Shown here: positions 1 through 9,164 of the stretch, in pieces | Position numbering within the stretch: the stretch's first letter is position 1 | How the letters are laid out: every line of letters begins with the position of its first letter | NCBI GenBank assembly: GCA_030068145.1 | Contig: JAPJBO010000408.1 | Location: 1-64,000 of the forward strand | DNA from: Diplonema papillatum | Taxonomy: Eukaryota; Euglenozoa; Diplonemea; Diplonemida; Diplonemidae | Direction of reading: 5' to 3' | Length of the DNA: 64,000 nucleotides | Notes under the pieces: generated by a model | Database searches by the model: none | Told to the model about the DNA's origin: nothing | The model's input: the letters and a program-made list of their open reading frames with translations, nothing else | Made by a program: the position numbers and the translations under genes

Positions 1-146
1 TTCAAAAAATGTTTCTGACCTGCGGGTCAAGAAAAAAGACGTCGCAAACCACAGGAAAAGGGAAAAAGAGGTGTGTACGGGTGGTTACCTGTTTGTGGCA
101 GGATAATAAAACCTTCCGGAAAAAGTCTTCGTGTTTTTCCTCTCGA
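1..146. repeat. Terminal direct repeat of the YR element, left copy
   Basis: This stretch is repeated at 4993-5139 in the same orientation with a one-base indel. It starts at the first base of the window, so it may extend further left. Beyond base 146 the two flanks differ completely, which sets the inner limit of the repeat. Confidence 0.9.
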
Positions 147-623
147 TTTTATTTCCCTTCACTGTGTTTGCGACGCAGCGGTCGAAGCGTTCGAATGGTC
201 AGAGAAAAAAAATAGCAAGAGGCAAGTTCTTGGGATTTTGTGTAGGGCGCAAGGCGAGCGCCGGGACCCGTGGATTCACACAGGCCACCTTGCTCCAGGG
301 AGGGGCACGGGCTGCCTAAATTTTCACGAACTGTCCAGTTTCAGATCCGCTTTGGAGAGGACGCGCCATATAACACGCAGCGACGAGGGGTACTCATTTT
401 GCGTGGCGCCCTCTTCCGTGTGCAATCACGCGGAAGGAAACATCAGACATATTAAGAAAAAACGATAAGCAGCTCCCCCCCCCCCCTTTTTTCCTTGACC
501 ACGCATCCTCTCCTCTCAGTTCATCTGACCACTCAGCAACAGTACGTTAGCGTTTCATAATGCGCATCCCCACGCGCAGATCACGACAGAAGCTAGAAGA
601 AGCGGTGGGGGAAAAGAACGCGC
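147..623 (-). other. 3' noncoding part of the YR element
   Basis: About 480 bp lie between the RT-RNase H stop and the left direct repeat. No coding potential or second repeat pair was found here. In Ngaro-like elements this position can hold a B repeat of split direct repeats, but no matching partner is visible in the window. Confidence 0.5.
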
Positions 624-3139
624 TCAGGTTCTTTCTCTGGTGTCCACATCCGCCACCATTTTTGCGCTTGCCACCAGGTGAGTCTCGACCTGTGCCTCCC
701 CAATGGCCCTGTGCATGTCAACCAGTAGCCGATTTTCTACGGGATGCGGTGACGCCAACTTACGGAACCGGCTCTCTGCGGTGCTGTTATCGTGGAAAAC
801 GCTAAACAGCACCCAGCCGTTCGTGATTCTCCTGGCAACCCGCAGCCCAATCACGGCACATGCGAGCTCTCGGCGCCTGATCGGGACTGGAGGCGAAAGC
901 TGAGCTAGCTTCATCGTCCATTTCCAGCTGCTTCGTACCAGAACGCATCTCTCCACCGGGTCCAGAATGGCAATGGCACCCCCCTCATCTGAGGCGTCCG
1001 TCCAGACGTGGACGTTGCGCGTTGGGTGCTGAATCCTTCTGGGCTTACAATGCAACAGCCATGCCCTTCCTCTGTTAACCTCCTCTACGATGGCTCGGGG
1101 GAGTCTGATCACAGTGTCCCAGTCCTTGACTGTCGTGCATACGCTGCTTAGCTGTCGATTTGCCCGCAGCAATTCCGGATACACCGCTGCAGGACTCCGC
1201 ATGACGAATAAACCCCATCTGAGACATCCAATGAACTGAGCCAGAGCCCTGTACGACGTAATCTTTTGTCCGAATAGAGCGTTCACCGACTCCGCCCATT
1301 GCCGTGGGATCGAAAGCGTCTTTTCCGTGAGATTGAGTTCTATCCCATCGAAAGTTCCCGATGCCGAGGGTTCTGTCACTTTGTCTTCCCTAACGACAAT
1401 GCGGGCCTCCCGGAGGGTCTGCCTCAATCGCTGTTCCTGAGCCCTAACATCGTCAACTCCTTCGCCTCCAAGAGCAATGTCGTCGTAAATTGCCAAGCTC
1501 GAGGAGTCCACGCCTGCACCGCGCCGCACACCCAGTGTCGTCAGCTGCGCAATGGTGGGCGACCGCGATATGCCCGGCACTGCGATGGTAAATAAGTAAT
1601 ATTTTCCGTCGCGTGCCCTAAAACCCAGGTTCTCCATCAGAGCCGCTGACACAGGCAGCTGATAAAAATACCCGAGGAGGTCGAGTGTCATGAACACCTC
1701 AAACTCGAGTGTAAACGCCTCGATGTCAGCGAGTGACGGCGTCTTCGGGGAAAGAACTGGGGCTGTTCGGAGGTCAAACGGCCGGCCATCTATGAGAAGC
1801 CGCGTCTCTTGTTTATTTTTCTTCGGGATCTTGAACACACAGAGGGTGATTCGTGGCCTTCGAGCGGCGCGCTTCACCACACCACTTTCGAGCATCGCCT
1901 GCAAATCAGCGTCGGATATATCCCGACTTGGTAGAGCTTGATGTCTTTCTGTAGACGTGAGAAGTGGCTCCTGCGTGCACTGCCTGAGGACAAAAATCTC
2001 CTGTGGTGTCAACCCCTGCTCAACGACTTCGTAATTCGCCCTGGAGGAGGGCAGCTTATCCAACGGCCCCACGGCTCCTCGAAACGGCGTCTTAGGCAGG
2101 GAACGCATGTACGTCTTTGTAGTCAGAGTGGCGAGCGCCAGTTCTTGCTTCCTTATTTCGCTTGTGCACTCGCTTCGTTCTTTTTCGATAGTCTCGGCAA
2201 TATTGAATTCTCCCTCAAAAGCAGCTTCGCTTTGCTCGCCTAAGTCACCACACAGGAGGCTGCTCGCCCAGTTGAGCTCGTCGTCCACGATGTTTGAAAT
2301 GTCAGGGTGGTTCTGCCTTTTCCAATCTTTGAGGGGATGCTCCTTCTGCAGGTTCTGGGCATACGCCGGGCAATAAGAACTGACTTTCGATGTTCCTTTA
2401 ACCTTCAGTGCCCCTTGGTCTTGCAGCCTTCTTTGTTCTGGCACTCTGCCTTCTCGCTGCTGCGAGGTATGGGCATCGCTCAGCTTGGCGTGGCGGTCAT
2501 CCTGTTGCCCTGCGAGGCAACGGCCCTTGCTCTGCGGAACAGCACTCTGTTTGCCTGGCGAGGCAGCGCTCCTGTTGCTCTGCGGAGCAGAACTCCCGTT
2601 ACCTGGGGAGACGGCGGTTTTGTCGCTCTGCGGAGCTGCATCCTTGTTGCCCTGCGGGGCGGCGGCCTTGTTGCTCTGCGGAGCTGTCTTGTCGTTGCCC
2701 TGCGGGGTGGCGGTCTTGTTGCTCTGCGGAGCTGCTTTCTCGTTGCCCTGCGGGGCAGCGGCCCTGTTGCTCTGCGGAGCTGCCTTGTCATAGCCCTGCG
2801 GGGCGGCGGTCTTGTTGCTCTGCGGAGCTGCTTTCTCGTTGCCCTGCGGGGCAGTGGCCCTGTTGCTCTGCGGAGCCGCCTTGTCGTTGCCCTGCGGGGC
2901 GGCGGTCTTGTTGCTCTGCGGAGCTGCTTTCTCGTTGCCCTGCGGGGCAGTGGCCCTGTTGCTCTGCGGAGCTGCCTTCTCGTCGCCCTGCGGGGCTGTG
3001 GCCCTGTTCTGCGGAGCGGCCTTCTCGTTGCCTTGCGAGGCGGCGGCCCGCGTTGTGTGGCTTTCTCGTTGCCCTGCGAGGCGGCGTCCTTGTCGCCCTG
3101 CACAGCGGACTTGTTGTTGCTCTGCGGACCAGGTGCCAC
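624..3139 (-). CDS. Reverse transcriptase-RNase H polyprotein of the YR element
   Basis: The frame stays open from inside the recombinase gene to the stop at 624. The likely product begins after the recombinase stop, by reinitiation or frameshift; the true start is not visible. It opens with a Pro/Ala/Gln-rich linker made of 16-residue repeats. The RT domain has a palm motif LDLLGYFYQLPV and the active-site box AIYDDIAL with the YDD aspartates. The RNase H domain follows, with the first Asp in VHVWTDASDEGG, Glu in RRRELACAV, Asp in FHDNSTAE and a final Asp in ADVDTRER. All core catalytic residues are present, so the enzyme is likely intact. No DAM methylase domain is seen. Confidence 0.85.
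2598..3060. repeat. 48-bp tandem repeat inside the RT ORF linker
   Basis: About nine tandem copies of a 48-bp unit are present; successive units start at 2646, 2694 and 2742. The period is 16 codons, so the frame is kept, and the RT frame reads an alternating APQGNEKA / APQSN pattern. The unit keeps several frames open on both strands, which creates long shadow ORFs on the plus strand that are not genes. The repeat links the recombinase end to the RT core. Confidence 0.85.
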
Positions 3140-4036
3140 TTACTCGCGTAACGCCACATGCAGCCTTGCAGATACCCTTGCCGTTCTCGTGTGGTCTGGT
3201 GTGACGCAGCCCCACAGGTATCTCCTCAGAGTGGCGATGGACGTGTGCCGTGCAATCAACAGGAGCTCGTCCCATTGCGCCCCGCTCTTCGCCAGATGCT
3301 GCAACGCGCCCCGTTTCCAGCTGTGTTCCGCGCAACCTGGAACCAACTTTCTTGCCAGGGCTAGGAGGTGCCTGATCGTGGCCCTCTGGAACGGCTGCTT
3401 CAGGCCTATCCACCTCTTCACTTTCTCGCGTTGCAAGGGCGGCAGCTGGTAGAGCACTTCTACCTCGCGTAGCCTCAATTTCGCCTCTTTGGTGGTCCAC
3501 CAAGCTATCCGTAGCACCCCTCGCGCTGTCAGCGTGACATCCTCTGGCTTGATCTCCAGAAGATCGGCCATCCGCAGGGCGCAGCCCCACAGAAGAGCCG
3601 CCGCAGCTACTACTTCCATGTCCGCAGCCGCGTGCATCACGCTTCGCGCTTCCTCGAGCGTCAGAGGGTGTGCGTGATCTGGCATTTCCCGCCTTTCGAG
3701 GCGCCGCTTCAGCAGCGCCCGCTTCGTCTCCTTCATCTCTGCGGCCGAAACGCCCATCTTCGGGCCCAAAGCGCTGAGGTAAGACTCGACGCTGGTCGTC
3801 CGCATGTTGCCCTTCCTGGGGCGGCCTCGCTTTCCGCTTTCCCGTGCGACGAACTTCGCCAACTGCGCTTCGCTCATCCCACCGTCCACCATGGCAGCCG
3901 CAAAAGCCTTCAACTTGAAAACTGCTGGTGCCTGCTGCAGGTCTGTCGCTTCCGCAAACTTCGCAACGGTCGCTGCCATCGACGCCCGCTGCGCCGCCGT
4001 CCCTTCGGTCGTTGCTGCCGCTTCGAACGTCTCCAC
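3140..4036 (-). CDS. Tyrosine recombinase of the retrotransposon
   Basis: This 298-residue ORF starts 30 bp after the gag stop. The C-terminal half has the layout of a lambda-integrase-type tyrosine recombinase. Arg I lies in ALRMADLLEI, the second box is HSWKRGALQHLA, and the third is RHTSIATLRRYL with the candidate nucleophile Tyr. In this class the enzyme inserts a circular DNA copy by site-specific recombination. In the second box the position normally holding the catalytic Arg of HxxR is Lys, followed directly by Arg. This may be a tolerated shift or a weakened enzyme. The N-terminal third would be the DNA-binding core domain. Confidence 0.8.
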   Translation of the reverse strand: METFEAAATTEGTAAQRASMAATVAKFAEATDLQQAPAVFKLKAFAAAMVDGGMSEAQLAKFVARESGKRGRPRKGNMRTTSVESYLSALGPKMGVSAAEMKETKRALLKRRLERREMPDHAHPLTLEEARSVMHAAADMEVVAAAALLWGCALRMADLLEIKPEDVTLTARGVLRIAWWTTKEAKLRLREVEVLYQLPPLQREKVKRWIGLKQPFQRATIRHLLALARKLVPGCAEHSWKRGALQHLAKSGAQWDELLLIARHTSIATLRRYLWGCVTPDHTRTARVSARLHVALRE

Positions 4037-4066
4037 TTTTTCCTCCCAGCTGTACCGGGAGGAGAG

Positions 4067-4972
4067 TCAATGGTTTTTTGGCGTTTTCTGCGGAACCTGC
4101 TGGTGGACATGCCTGAATCGGCAGTCCCTTCGGAAGCATCGTCCACTTCGAAAATTCTGACACACAGGCCGGGGTCGGTCGGTCGTCTGACGGGTTTGCT
4201 GCTTGTATGTCGTTGCAAAGCGCCGCCTCGCCTCGCGCTGGCGCTCGGGAAGCCGGTTCGTCTCCTGGACGGTCCGCATAACCCTTCCGGCCTTCGGGTC
4301 TCTCGTGTCGTATATGGCCTGTTGTTGTTCCAGCTCATCGAACATGTGGACAAGTTTCAAGACCCAGAGGCTCGTCCCTGTTCCGGTTCCACGCATTCTG
4401 AGATGCTCTCTGATCCTCAGCACCGTGTCGTGGCGCTGCTCCTGCAGGCGCTGGTTCTCTTTGAATCGATAGCACCGGGCGATAGCCGACTCAAGGAGTA
4501 GGAGTTTTCCCGCTCCGATGGGCCCTTCCCTCCAGTACCCGGCGTCCAAAAGAGCAAAATCGTCCTCCTTTTCCTCGTCAGACACGGCGTTGTCCAACGG
4601 CGGAAGCAACTGGTCCAGGATCTCCACTGCTTCCTTCTCGTCTGAGATCAGCGCCAGTTCCCGGAGTGCATCTGAGTCGACCCGACTCCAAAAGCCCGGT
4701 TGCGCCTCTTCATAAGCGGATACGAGAACGTCCGCCCTGTCCGAGGGCAGGCTTGGAAATACCTGCTCCGGTCTCACCATAACATCCCTACGTCGCCTTT
4801 TCGCTGCAGAATTCTCCAGCTCGCCCTCTAAGAGGCGTTTCTCCGCCGTCTGCACCTTCGCCTCACGGTCCATAAGCTCCTTCTCTTTCTCGGCAGCTTT
4901 TCTCTCCCTCTCCTGCAGATTCTCTTCGTCGGCCGGTCTCATTTTCGGCGGCATGATTTTTGATTTTTTCAA
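4067..4972 (-). CDS. Gag-like nucleocapsid protein of the YR element
   Basis: This is a 301-residue ORF, the first of the element. The N-terminal 50-70 residues are charged and heptad-like (many Glu and Lys), as in a coiled coil. The middle part is helical and acidic. Near the C-terminus lies one CCCH-type knuckle, C-x7-C-x4-C-x3-H, within about 30 residues of the end. A coiled coil followed by a C-terminal zinc knuckle is the usual layout of retroelement nucleocapsid proteins, so RNA binding and particle assembly are inferred. The assignment rests on position and layout, not on a clear family match. Confidence 0.7.
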   Translation of the reverse strand: MKKSKIMPPKMRPADEENLQERERKAAEKEKELMDREAKVQTAEKRLLEGELENSAAKRRRRDVMVRPEQVFPSLPSDRADVLVSAYEEAQPGFWSRVDSDALRELALISDEKEAVEILDQLLPPLDNAVSDEEKEDDFALLDAGYWREGPIGAGKLLLLESAIARCYRFKENQRLQEQRHDTVLRIREHLRMRGTGTGTSLWVLKLVHMFDELEQQQAIYDTRDPKAGRVMRTVQETNRLPERQREARRRFATTYKQQTRQTTDRPRPVCQNFRSGRCFRRDCRFRHVHQQVPQKTPKNH

Positions 4973-4992
4973 GCGGACTTTAATCTTTTTAC

Positions 4993-5139
4993 TTCAAAAA
5001 ATGTTTCTGACCTGCGGGTCAAGAAAAAAGGACGTCGCAAACCACAGGAAAAGGGAAAAAGAGGTGTGTACGGGTGGTTACCTGTTTGTGGCAGGATAAT
5101 AAAACCTTCCGGAAAAAGTCTTCGTGTTTTTCCTCTCGA
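4993..5139. repeat. Terminal direct repeat of the YR element, right copy
   Basis: This is the second copy of the 1-146 repeat. On the minus strand it ends about 20 bp upstream of the gag start codon, so it probably carries the promoter or 5' leader of the element. The near identity of the two copies argues for recent insertion. Confidence 0.9.
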
Positions 5140-5145
5140 GAAAAA

Positions 5146-5236
5146 TATTTATCGGAAACAAAAAATATTTATCGGAAACAAAAAAAATATTTATCGGAAA
5201 CAGAAAAAATATTTATCGGAAACAGTTTCCGATAAA
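5146..5236. repeat. Tandem ATATTTATCGGAAACA repeats closing in a hairpin
   Basis: Four tandem units of about 20-22 bp with the core ATATTTATCGGAAAC are followed directly by one inverted copy (GTTTCCGATAAATATT). The last unit and the inverted copy can form a hairpin of about 15 bp with almost no loop. The block lies just outside the right direct repeat of the YR element. It may be the true element end, a target site, or part of the neighbouring retroposed unit. Confidence 0.75.
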
Positions 5237-5252
5237 TATTTTCCCGACTTAA

Positions 5253-6203
5253 GTGCTTCCCTTATGGGTTTCTCCAATAAAAAAAAAAGCGGCGGCCGGA
5301 CAGACGGCAGGGCTCGCAGCAGCGCCGGAGGAGCGCATTCCCTGTGTCCCTGGGGAGGGTGGCTCCCTCCTTGGGGGCACGGAGGATGCGCAGGGGTGGA
5401 CGTCCCCAGAGAAGCAAGCAGCCGTCCCGGAAGACGAGGAGATGACGGCCTCGGACGGCGCGCAGGCTGACGTCGAGCGACGGAAGGCGACGCGACGGGA
5501 AAGCGAAGTCCCCCCCCCAACAGCAACACCCCCGGTGCCGCCAGCACCCCCGAAAGAAACGGTAGCACCCCAGCCCCTCCAACACGTCGCGGCCAAAACG
5601 GCAGAGGGAGCGCGGGTGGCACCCCTGCGCCCAAGGCAGGCAGGAAAGGCGAACCCCAAGAGGGGACCGAGTCAAGTCGTGGACTCGAGGGCAGGCACAG
5701 GGGCAACAGGGAGCGGGTTCCCCCCACAGCACCCCCCCATCCAACACGACACCCACATGCAGGTCGAGGAGGCAGAGGCGACGAGGAAGGCCACCCTCAA
5801 GCCACTCGAAGCAGGCAGGGTGGGCACGGCATCATCGCGCGACGGCTGGCGATGCGCACCACCGAGGGCAGCCCCGTCCGAGCCGTACAGGCAAAGACAG
5901 CAGTCGGCGGGGACCAGGCGGGACCCGTTGGGGGTCGAGGACACGCCATCCTCGTCGGTCGTGCCGCCGCTGCCACCGGTCGTCCCAACCCCGAAGCCGC
6001 AGGTCCGCAAGGGGGAGACCGCCCCGGCCACCTCGAAGCCCCTGGATCCCCCCGGAAAAGGCCGACCCCCACCAAAAAAGCAAGGGCTACCAAAAGGCCT
6101 CAATCCACACACACAGGCGCTCAAGCTGCAGGCAGCCGCGAAAACCCCCCAGCCCCCCGAAAAACGCCAACCACCCGCAAACCTCCCCCCCCCAAAAAAC
6201 TAA
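5253..6203 (+). CDS. Proline-rich low-complexity ORF, possibly an ORF1-type protein
   Basis: This 316-residue frame is rich in Pro, Ala, Lys and Glu with no known domain. The reading continues in other frames through Pro/Lys/His-rich repeats to about 6480. It could be the remnant of a retroelement ORF1 or a chance frame: low-complexity C-rich DNA stays open easily on both strands. It is listed because it sits inside a unit with a poly(A) tail. I would not treat it as a host gene. Confidence 0.25.
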   Translation: MLPLWVSPIKKKAAAGQTAGLAAAPEERIPCVPGEGGSLLGGTEDAQGWTSPEKQAAVPEDEEMTASDGAQADVERRKATRRESEVPPPTATPPVPPAPPKETVAPQPLQHVAAKTAEGARVAPLRPRQAGKANPKRGPSQVVDSRAGTGATGSGFPPQHPPIQHDTHMQVEEAEATRKATLKPLEAGRVGTASSRDGWRCAPPRAAPSEPYRQRQQSAGTRRDPLGVEDTPSSSVVPPLPPVVPTPKPQVRKGETAPATSKPLDPPGKGRPPPKKQGLPKGLNPHTQALKLQAAAKTPQPPEKRQPPANLPPPKN

Positions 6204-6212
6204 GCTTTTCCC

Positions 6213-6462
6213 CCCGAAAAACGCCTCAGCATCAGAAACAAACCCGCAGGCACCCCCCCAAAAACGAGAGCTCCCCCCCCCGAAAAACGCCCAAGCATCC
6301 GAAACAAACCCACAGGCACCCCCCCAAAAACGAGAGCTCCCCCCCCCGAAAAACGCCTCAGCACCAGAAACAAACCCGCAGGCACCTCCCCCAAAACGAG
6401 AGCCACTCCCCCCGAAAAACGCACCAGCACCAGAAACAAACCCGCAGGCACTCAAGAGAAAA
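6213..6462. repeat. 66-bp tandem repeat, about four copies
   Basis: Four C- and A-rich units each begin near CCCCGAAAAACGCC (about 6213, 6280, 6346 and 6411) and include the core CAGAAACAAACCCGCAGGCA. The period is about 66 bp, a multiple of three. The array belongs to the proline-rich retroposed segment. Confidence 0.8.
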
Positions 6463-7189
6463 GACCCCCCGGTGGGACTGAGCAACCCACAACTCTTGAA
6501 AAAACCGCGCCCCCCGGGGGACGACCAGCCACCACCGCCCCCCCCGAAAAAGGCTCCAGCCCCCCCAGAAATAATAATAATCGCCGCTCATCAGCCACCG
6601 CCCCGGCTGAAGCGAAAAGACCCCCCCTGCTCCATACTCCTGGGGGAAAATTCTGCCCCAAAAAAGCCCGCCTTCAGGACCCCAGCCTGAGCAAGAGCGC
6701 CCAAAACACCCAGGTGCAGCAGCAACCTCACCCGAGGCACTCTCCCAGACCGGTCGCAAGCCGGTCGCTTGTGGAGGGTGTCTCCCCGAGTGAGTTGAGC
6801 GGCGTGATCGTACCCTTGCCACAGTCTGCCGGTTCAACCGGACTCGCCCAGACTGGACGATCACCAGGTACCCCAACGACCGTAGAAAAACGGAATTGGG
6901 GACCGCCAAGCCGCGCCACAGCGAGCGCAGGGGTTCCGACGCAAGATCCGGCTAGCCACCGGGCACCCCTGCGGCAGACAGCGCAAGGACTGGCCAAGTC
7001 CCGCGTGGAGGGTGGCCCCTCCATCGCGCCGCGTACACGGTGAGAACCGTGGGTAGCACCCTCTGCATCTCTCGAATCTCTGAGTTAGGGTTTTTAGTGG
7101 GTAAGTCCCGACGGAAAAACGGACAGTCCCACACTCACAAGTTTGGTCCGGCTTGTGGTCGTGCGTCATGCATTTCCCCCCTCAGTTAC

Positions 7190-7228
<39 letters not shown>

Positions 7229-7272
7229 GTACACCGCGAGAGTAGGAGAAATTAGAAAGGGAAACTAGAGTT

Positions 7273-7400
7273 TTCGTTGACCGCACTACCCTGAGCCCAA
7301 ATCCTGGACGTGGTTTCAGGTGGCAAATTTGGCAAATGATCATGATCAGAAGGTCCTACTTGAGCGGTTCAGTTTCCTCACACATTGCATGTGGCTAAAA
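7273..7400. repeat. Dispersed repeat, partner at 63031-63160
   Basis: About 125 bp beginning TTTTCGTTGACCGCACTACC and ending near CACATTGCATGTGGCTA recur at 63031-63160 in the same orientation with few changes. The two copies lie near opposite ends of the window. This copy starts about 45 bp after the poly(A) run. Nothing in it looks coding. Confidence 0.85.
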
Positions 7401-8070
7401 AAAGAAAAAAAATGTTTGTTCTTCGCTTACACCACCGTGTGTTGTTTTCTCACTCAGGACTTTTGACCTGTTGTGTGTGTGATTTGTCGTGTAGGGGAAG
7501 ACCCGCATGACCTCACGTCCGTTCAACACGTGGTTCGGTAGTTACAGCACTTTGGATCCCTTCTGTTCTTTGTCGGGCAGCATCGTCGAGCATTTCCTTT
7601 CAAGCTGGCGCTTATGTAAAAAAAGACAGGCACTATTAAGCGTGGGAAGTCAGAGTACATGTTCGAATGTGAAAGCAGCTTCGCAAGAAAACAGTTGAAT
7701 GTGCATACCAACTCGACATTGGTGTAGCCCTGCTGCGGCTTCGCCTGGCTAGATGTGAAAGAAGCATGATTTTCAGAGGCATGAACCTCGCGCGCTGTTG
7801 GGTAGTGTCGAGGATACTATGAGGCAGTCAGTCAACTTTCGTCTAACTACATTGCGCATTACACTTCGTGAAAGTGTCCGCTGGCGCTGCCGAATGACAT
7901 GGAGACAACGAATTAGAGATTTGACTACCCTCTGGCAGGATAGGTGGGGTGTTAAACACGTTCTGTGTTACGAACTTCGGCAGACTTTTGAAGGACGTGT
8001 CCGTGTCTGGAGGACCTTGCGATGGAAGATCTGCTGCGGCGCACGTAGAAGAAGAATGGTCATGACGAAG
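7401..8070. other. No gene seen
   Basis: This stretch has only short frames with no codon structure that I trust. No repeat from the other families was noticed. Confidence 0.5.
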
Positions 8071-8725
8071 GCACACCGTGTGTTGGTCTGACATCGTCGA
8101 GATGCCGCGGGAGAGAAGGAGGGTGCACTGACTCTGCCGGTTTCGTCTGCGACCGAACCTCTTTACCAACGTTGATGCACTGCTTCAGCGTTTTTGGTAC
8201 TTTTTCAGGCGCGCTGTGCATGTCGTCCGCCTTTGGCGGATCGCAATACGCGAAGACGAGTACCGCTGTGAACGAACCTGCCTTGTTCGCATCCTCTCGG
8301 TACTGCACGTCGGCGCAGCACACGTTGGGAAGCTCCTTTTTTATGTCCTTCTTGAGTTGCTCCTCGTCGATGACGATGTTCCAGCCGAGAATGATCTGGT
8401 CCTGCCGCACGTTGCGCCGGTCGTGTCCGCACGTGTGTTCGTGACAAAGCGGGACGGTGCTCGGCAGGACCTTTTGCGGTGGTAACAGAACGCACCGTCC
8501 GTCACACCTGTCGTGTACATCGTGTCCTGAGTTTCTATCTGTACAGTCGTCTGGCGCCTTGCGGGGGCTTTTTCCGCTATTCTGCTGTTGTATCGGTTGC
8601 TCTGCACGGTTGCTCCCACCTTCATCTAGGGCTTTCCCGTCGACTAGAGCAAGTGGCGGCATCGGCACATCTTTCATGCCCGCGTCCTCACTGTGGTCAG
8701 CGTCTGATACAACCAACAGTTGCAC
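8060..8725 (-). CDS. Unrecognised protein, probable exon(s)
   Basis: This 221-residue minus frame is not recognised. The part from about 8480 to 8090 looks protein-like, with the charged helix DEEQLKKDIKKELPNV and a possible beta strand SFTAVLVFAYCDPP. The N-terminal part is less convincing and may be noncoding. It could be the last exon of the gene whose exons lie at 9.2-10.4 kb, but I could not find phase-matching splice sites linking them. No function is proposed. Confidence 0.35.
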   Translation of the reverse strand: MQLLVVSDADHSEDAGMKDVPMPPLALVDGKALDEGGSNRAEQPIQQQNSGKSPRKAPDDCTDRNSGHDVHDRCDGRCVLLPPQKVLPSTVPLCHEHTCGHDRRNVRQDQIILGWNIVIDEEQLKKDIKKELPNVCCADVQYREDANKAGSFTAVLVFAYCDPPKADDMHSAPEKVPKTLKQCINVGKEVRSQTKPAESVHPPSLPRHLDDVRPTHGVPSS

Positions 8726-9164
8726 AGCATCGGTTGATCCAGTCTGAAGCAGCGGATGTGTACCTAGGCATCAGGTGGAAAGGTTTTAACAACGAAACAA
8801 ACAGGAGTCAACCCAGTCCTCACCAAGCAGGATATCAAACCCGAAGAAGAGCTACAGCTCTTGGCCTTCTTAGAGTTAAGGGTAAGGTGCCTTGGGGGAC
8901 TGGTCCCTGTCGGAAATTGTGTTTCTCGACTTTTGTCAGGAAAATGCACTTTGGTCGTTCTTGCAAACTGTGGCCCTTGGTATCCCAACTTGTAGTCCAA
9001 AATGTTGGGTCCAAAATGTTGAGCACATTTCACATTGGGACTAGTCCCCAAGGAACTTTTCCCTAGAGTTAAAGTTCATTTGAGATAGCGATTAGGACAA
9101 GGGAAGGTGCGCTCCGAATGATGAAAAGAGAAAGGTGCAGGAGAGACTTGTCAGCAACGGTGCT

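Larger units (their letters stand above)
1..5240 (-). mobile_element. Tyrosine-recombinase retrotransposon (DIRS/Ngaro/VIPER class)
   Basis: Read on the minus strand, the unit runs: direct repeat (5139-4993), gag-like ORF, tyrosine recombinase ORF, RT-RNase H ORF, about 480 bp of noncoding DNA, and a second copy of the direct repeat (146-1). There is no integrase, protease or LTR-type tRNA primer site. A recombinase in place of an integrase is the defining trait of YR retrotransposons. The gene order gag-YR-RT/RH differs from DIRS-1 and Ngaro, where YR comes last, and matches what is known of kinetoplastid VIPER. All three frames are long and open and the two repeats are almost identical, so the copy looks young. 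The left limit may lie outside the window. Confidence 0.85.
5253..7226 (+). mobile_element. Retroposed proline-rich sequence ending in poly(A)
   Basis: A proline-, alanine- and lysine-rich plus-strand stretch of about 1.4 kb is followed by about 500 bp of ordinary sequence and an uninterrupted run of roughly 36-37 A at 7190-7226. A genomic poly(A) run after a transcript-like segment points to reverse transcription of an RNA, either a truncated non-LTR element or a processed transcript. The open segment 5253-6203 codes for 316 residues with no recognised domain, and overlapping frames continue to about 6690. No reverse transcriptase domain is present. I found no target-site duplication, so the left limit is uncertain. 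Confidence 0.5.

Noticed and set aside
2307..3452. Plus-strand ORF of 381 codons rich in Leu, Arg, Cys and Val
   Set aside because: It is the antisense of the 48-bp array in the RT linker and the recombinase gene; the period of 48 keeps all frames open.
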